From Enteractinococcus sp. (GTDB taxonomy: Bacteria > Actinomycetota > Actinomycetes > Actinomycetales > Micrococcaceae): 8,515 nucleotides of DNA. Shown here piece by piece: positions 7,785 to 8,515 of the stretch (the stretch's first letter is position 1; each line of letters begins with the position of its first letter). Position numbers and translations under genes: made by a program. Below the pieces are notes generated by a model. That model ran no database searches, was not told the origin of the DNA, and saw nothing but the letters and a program-made list of their open reading frames with translations. The stretch lies in assembly GCA_029267455.1 (NCBI GenBank), contig JAJUIX010000042.1, positions 1 to 8,515 of the forward strand, read 5' to 3'.

Positions 7785-8362
7785 GCGCGTGGAATCTTCC
7801 GAATGTGCTTACCACCATTCGGATACTGCTTGTCCCATTCTTTATCTGGGCGTTGTGGGAGTCTGGCACCTTCGGTGAACAATCCCTGGCAGCTCGTTGG
7901 ATTGCTGTGGCGCTATTTGCCGTGGCGATGTATACCGACAAACTCGATGGCGACATTGCCAGGGCGCGCGAGATCGTGACCGATTTCGGCAAGATTGCCG
8001 ATCCGATAGCCGATAAGCTCCTCACCGGAGCTGCTTGGATCACCATGTCGTTATTGGGCGAAATATGGTGGTGGATCACGATTGTGATTCTGTTACGCGA
8101 GTGGGGTATTACCGTCATGCGCCTGATGATGCTTCGGACTCGTGTGTTGCCAGCTAGCCGCGGTGGCAAGATCAAGACCGTGCTCCAGACAGCGGCAATA
8201 CTCGTACTCCTGCTACCGTTGGCTGATTTCGTAGGACAATGGTGGCTGTGGTTTGGATGGACACTAGTCATGGCCGCCTTGATCGTCACGCTGGTCACTG
8301 GTCTCGACTACGTCATCAAGGCCATTCGAGCGCCCAAAGAAGAACCTCAGCCTGAACAATGA
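7763..8362 (+). CDS. pgsA: CDP-diacylglycerol–glycerol-3-phosphate 3-phosphatidyltransferase
   Basis: PgsA makes phosphatidylglycerophosphate from CDP-diacylglycerol and glycerol 3-phosphate at the membrane, the first step to phosphatidylglycerol and cardiolipin. The 199-residue protein carries the complete CDP-alcohol phosphotransferase signature D-x2-D-G-x2-A-R-x8-G-x3-D-x3-D: D59, D62-G63, A66-R67, G76, D80 and D84. The N-terminal [10 protein letters not shown] and the later [13 protein letters not shown] (131-143) are typical of PgsA rather than of the inositol-phosphate enzymes. About six membrane helices are visible. The signature fixes the reaction class; choice of glycerol phosphate as acceptor rests on overall resemblance and on location next to ftsK, as for M. 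tuberculosis pgsA3. The ATG at 7763 lies inside the end of ftsK (22-bp overlap, different frame) with only a weak GAAG upstream, implying translational coupling. Confidence 0.93.
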   Translation: MAVNRPVSAWNLPNVLTTIRILLVPFFIWALWESGTFGEQSLAARWIAVALFAVAMYTDKLDGDIARAREIVTDFGKIADPIADKLLTGAAWITMSLLGEIWWWITIVILLREWGITVMRLMMLRTRVLPASRGGKIKTVLQTAAILVLLLPLADFVGQWWLWFGWTLVMAALIVTLVTGLDYVIKAIRAPKEEPQPEQ

Positions 8363-8364
8363 AT

Positions 8365-8368
8365 GAGG
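8365..8368 (+). promoter_or_regulatory. cinA Shine-Dalgarno sequence (GAGG)
   Basis: GAGG lies 10 nt before the ATG at 8379, just after the pgsA stop. An in-frame TGA at 8364-8366 and another at 8373-8375 exclude any start further upstream, so the gene must begin at 8379. Confidence 0.75.
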
Positions 8369-8378
8369 CGAATGATCA

Positions 8379-8515
8379 ATGCCCCGTCAAAGTGTGGAAG
8401 AAATTGTTGCGCAGTTAACGCAGCAAGAATTGACGATTGCCACTGCAGAGTCGCTGACCGCTGGGATGCTCAGTTCCGCAATTGCGGATGTGCCCGGTGC
8501 CTCTGCCGTATTACA
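8379..8515 (+). CDS. CinA-family protein, C-terminal-domain type (probable nicotinamide-nucleotide amidohydrolase), 3' end outside window
   Basis: Only the first 45 codons are present and the frame runs open to the window edge. The sequence enters the CinA C-terminal domain directly: helix E-E-I-V-A-Q-L, then I-A-T-A-E-S-L-T-A-G-M-L-S-S-A-I-A-D-V-P-G-A-S (20-42). S25 in A-E-S-L-T-A-G is the expected catalytic serine. Members of this family (PncC) deamidate nicotinamide mononucleotide to nicotinate mononucleotide, recycling NAD. In-frame stops upstream show that the N-terminal molybdopterin-binding-like domain of full-length CinA is absent, so this is the short form. It starts 16 nt after pgsA, very likely in the same operon; a pgsA-cinA pair upstream of a clgR-type regulator is common in actinobacteria. 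The family call is good; the reaction is inferred from the family. Confidence 0.88.
   Translation, partial: MPRQSVEEIVAQLTQQELTIATAESLTAGMLSSAIADVPGASAVL

Noticed and set aside
7702..8298. A 198-codon minus-strand open frame antisense to pgsA
   Set aside because: It mirrors the opposite-strand coding of pgsA, is Ser/Ile/Arg-rich with no domain pattern, and pgsA has its full catalytic signature.

Overview
This 8.5 kb window looks like conserved chromosomal core from an actinobacterium, most likely of the order Micrococcales. That placement rests on protein style and gene order: the dapA–rnj–ftsK–pgsA–cinA block resembles the order I know from Mycobacterium tuberculosis and Micrococcaceae relatives. 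Hand counts over a few lines put G+C in the mid to upper 50s percent, low for the phylum and compatible with a moderate-GC genus such as Yaniella or Enteractinococcus. The genus suggestion is only inference.

Layout. Positions 1-369 hold the 3' end of dapB (dihydrodipicolinate reductase). Five bases later comes a small two-helix membrane protein with one C-terminal TPR-like motif (375-812). A minus-strand gene (809-2032) for a multi-pass membrane protein of the HGSNAT/YeiB (DUF418) acyltransferase-like group converges on it, and the two stop codons share the tetramer CTAG. A 93-bp divergent intergenic region then leads to dapA (2126-3058), followed by rnj for ribonuclease J (3108-4796), ftsK for the DNA translocase (4860-7784), pgsA for phosphatidylglycerophosphate synthase (7763-8362, overlapping ftsK by 22 bp) and the start of a stand-alone CinA C-terminal-domain gene (8379 to the window edge). 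No tRNA, rRNA, CRISPR array, insertion sequence or phage gene is visible, and no gene-free stretch exceeds 100 bases.

How the genes relate. dapA and dapB catalyse consecutive steps of diaminopimelate/lysine synthesis, which feeds peptidoglycan. RNase J matures and degrades RNA. FtsK works at the septum in chromosome segregation. PgsA starts anionic phospholipid synthesis. The CinA-type enzyme probably deamidates nicotinamide mononucleotide. These are housekeeping functions.

The most notable local features are the minus-strand acyltransferase-like gene lying between dapB and dapA, and a shared promoter geometry at dapA and ftsK: a TAGGCT or TAGCCT -10 box exactly 7 nt before the ATG, suggesting leaderless transcripts. 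I found no convincing evidence of a previously undescribed system.
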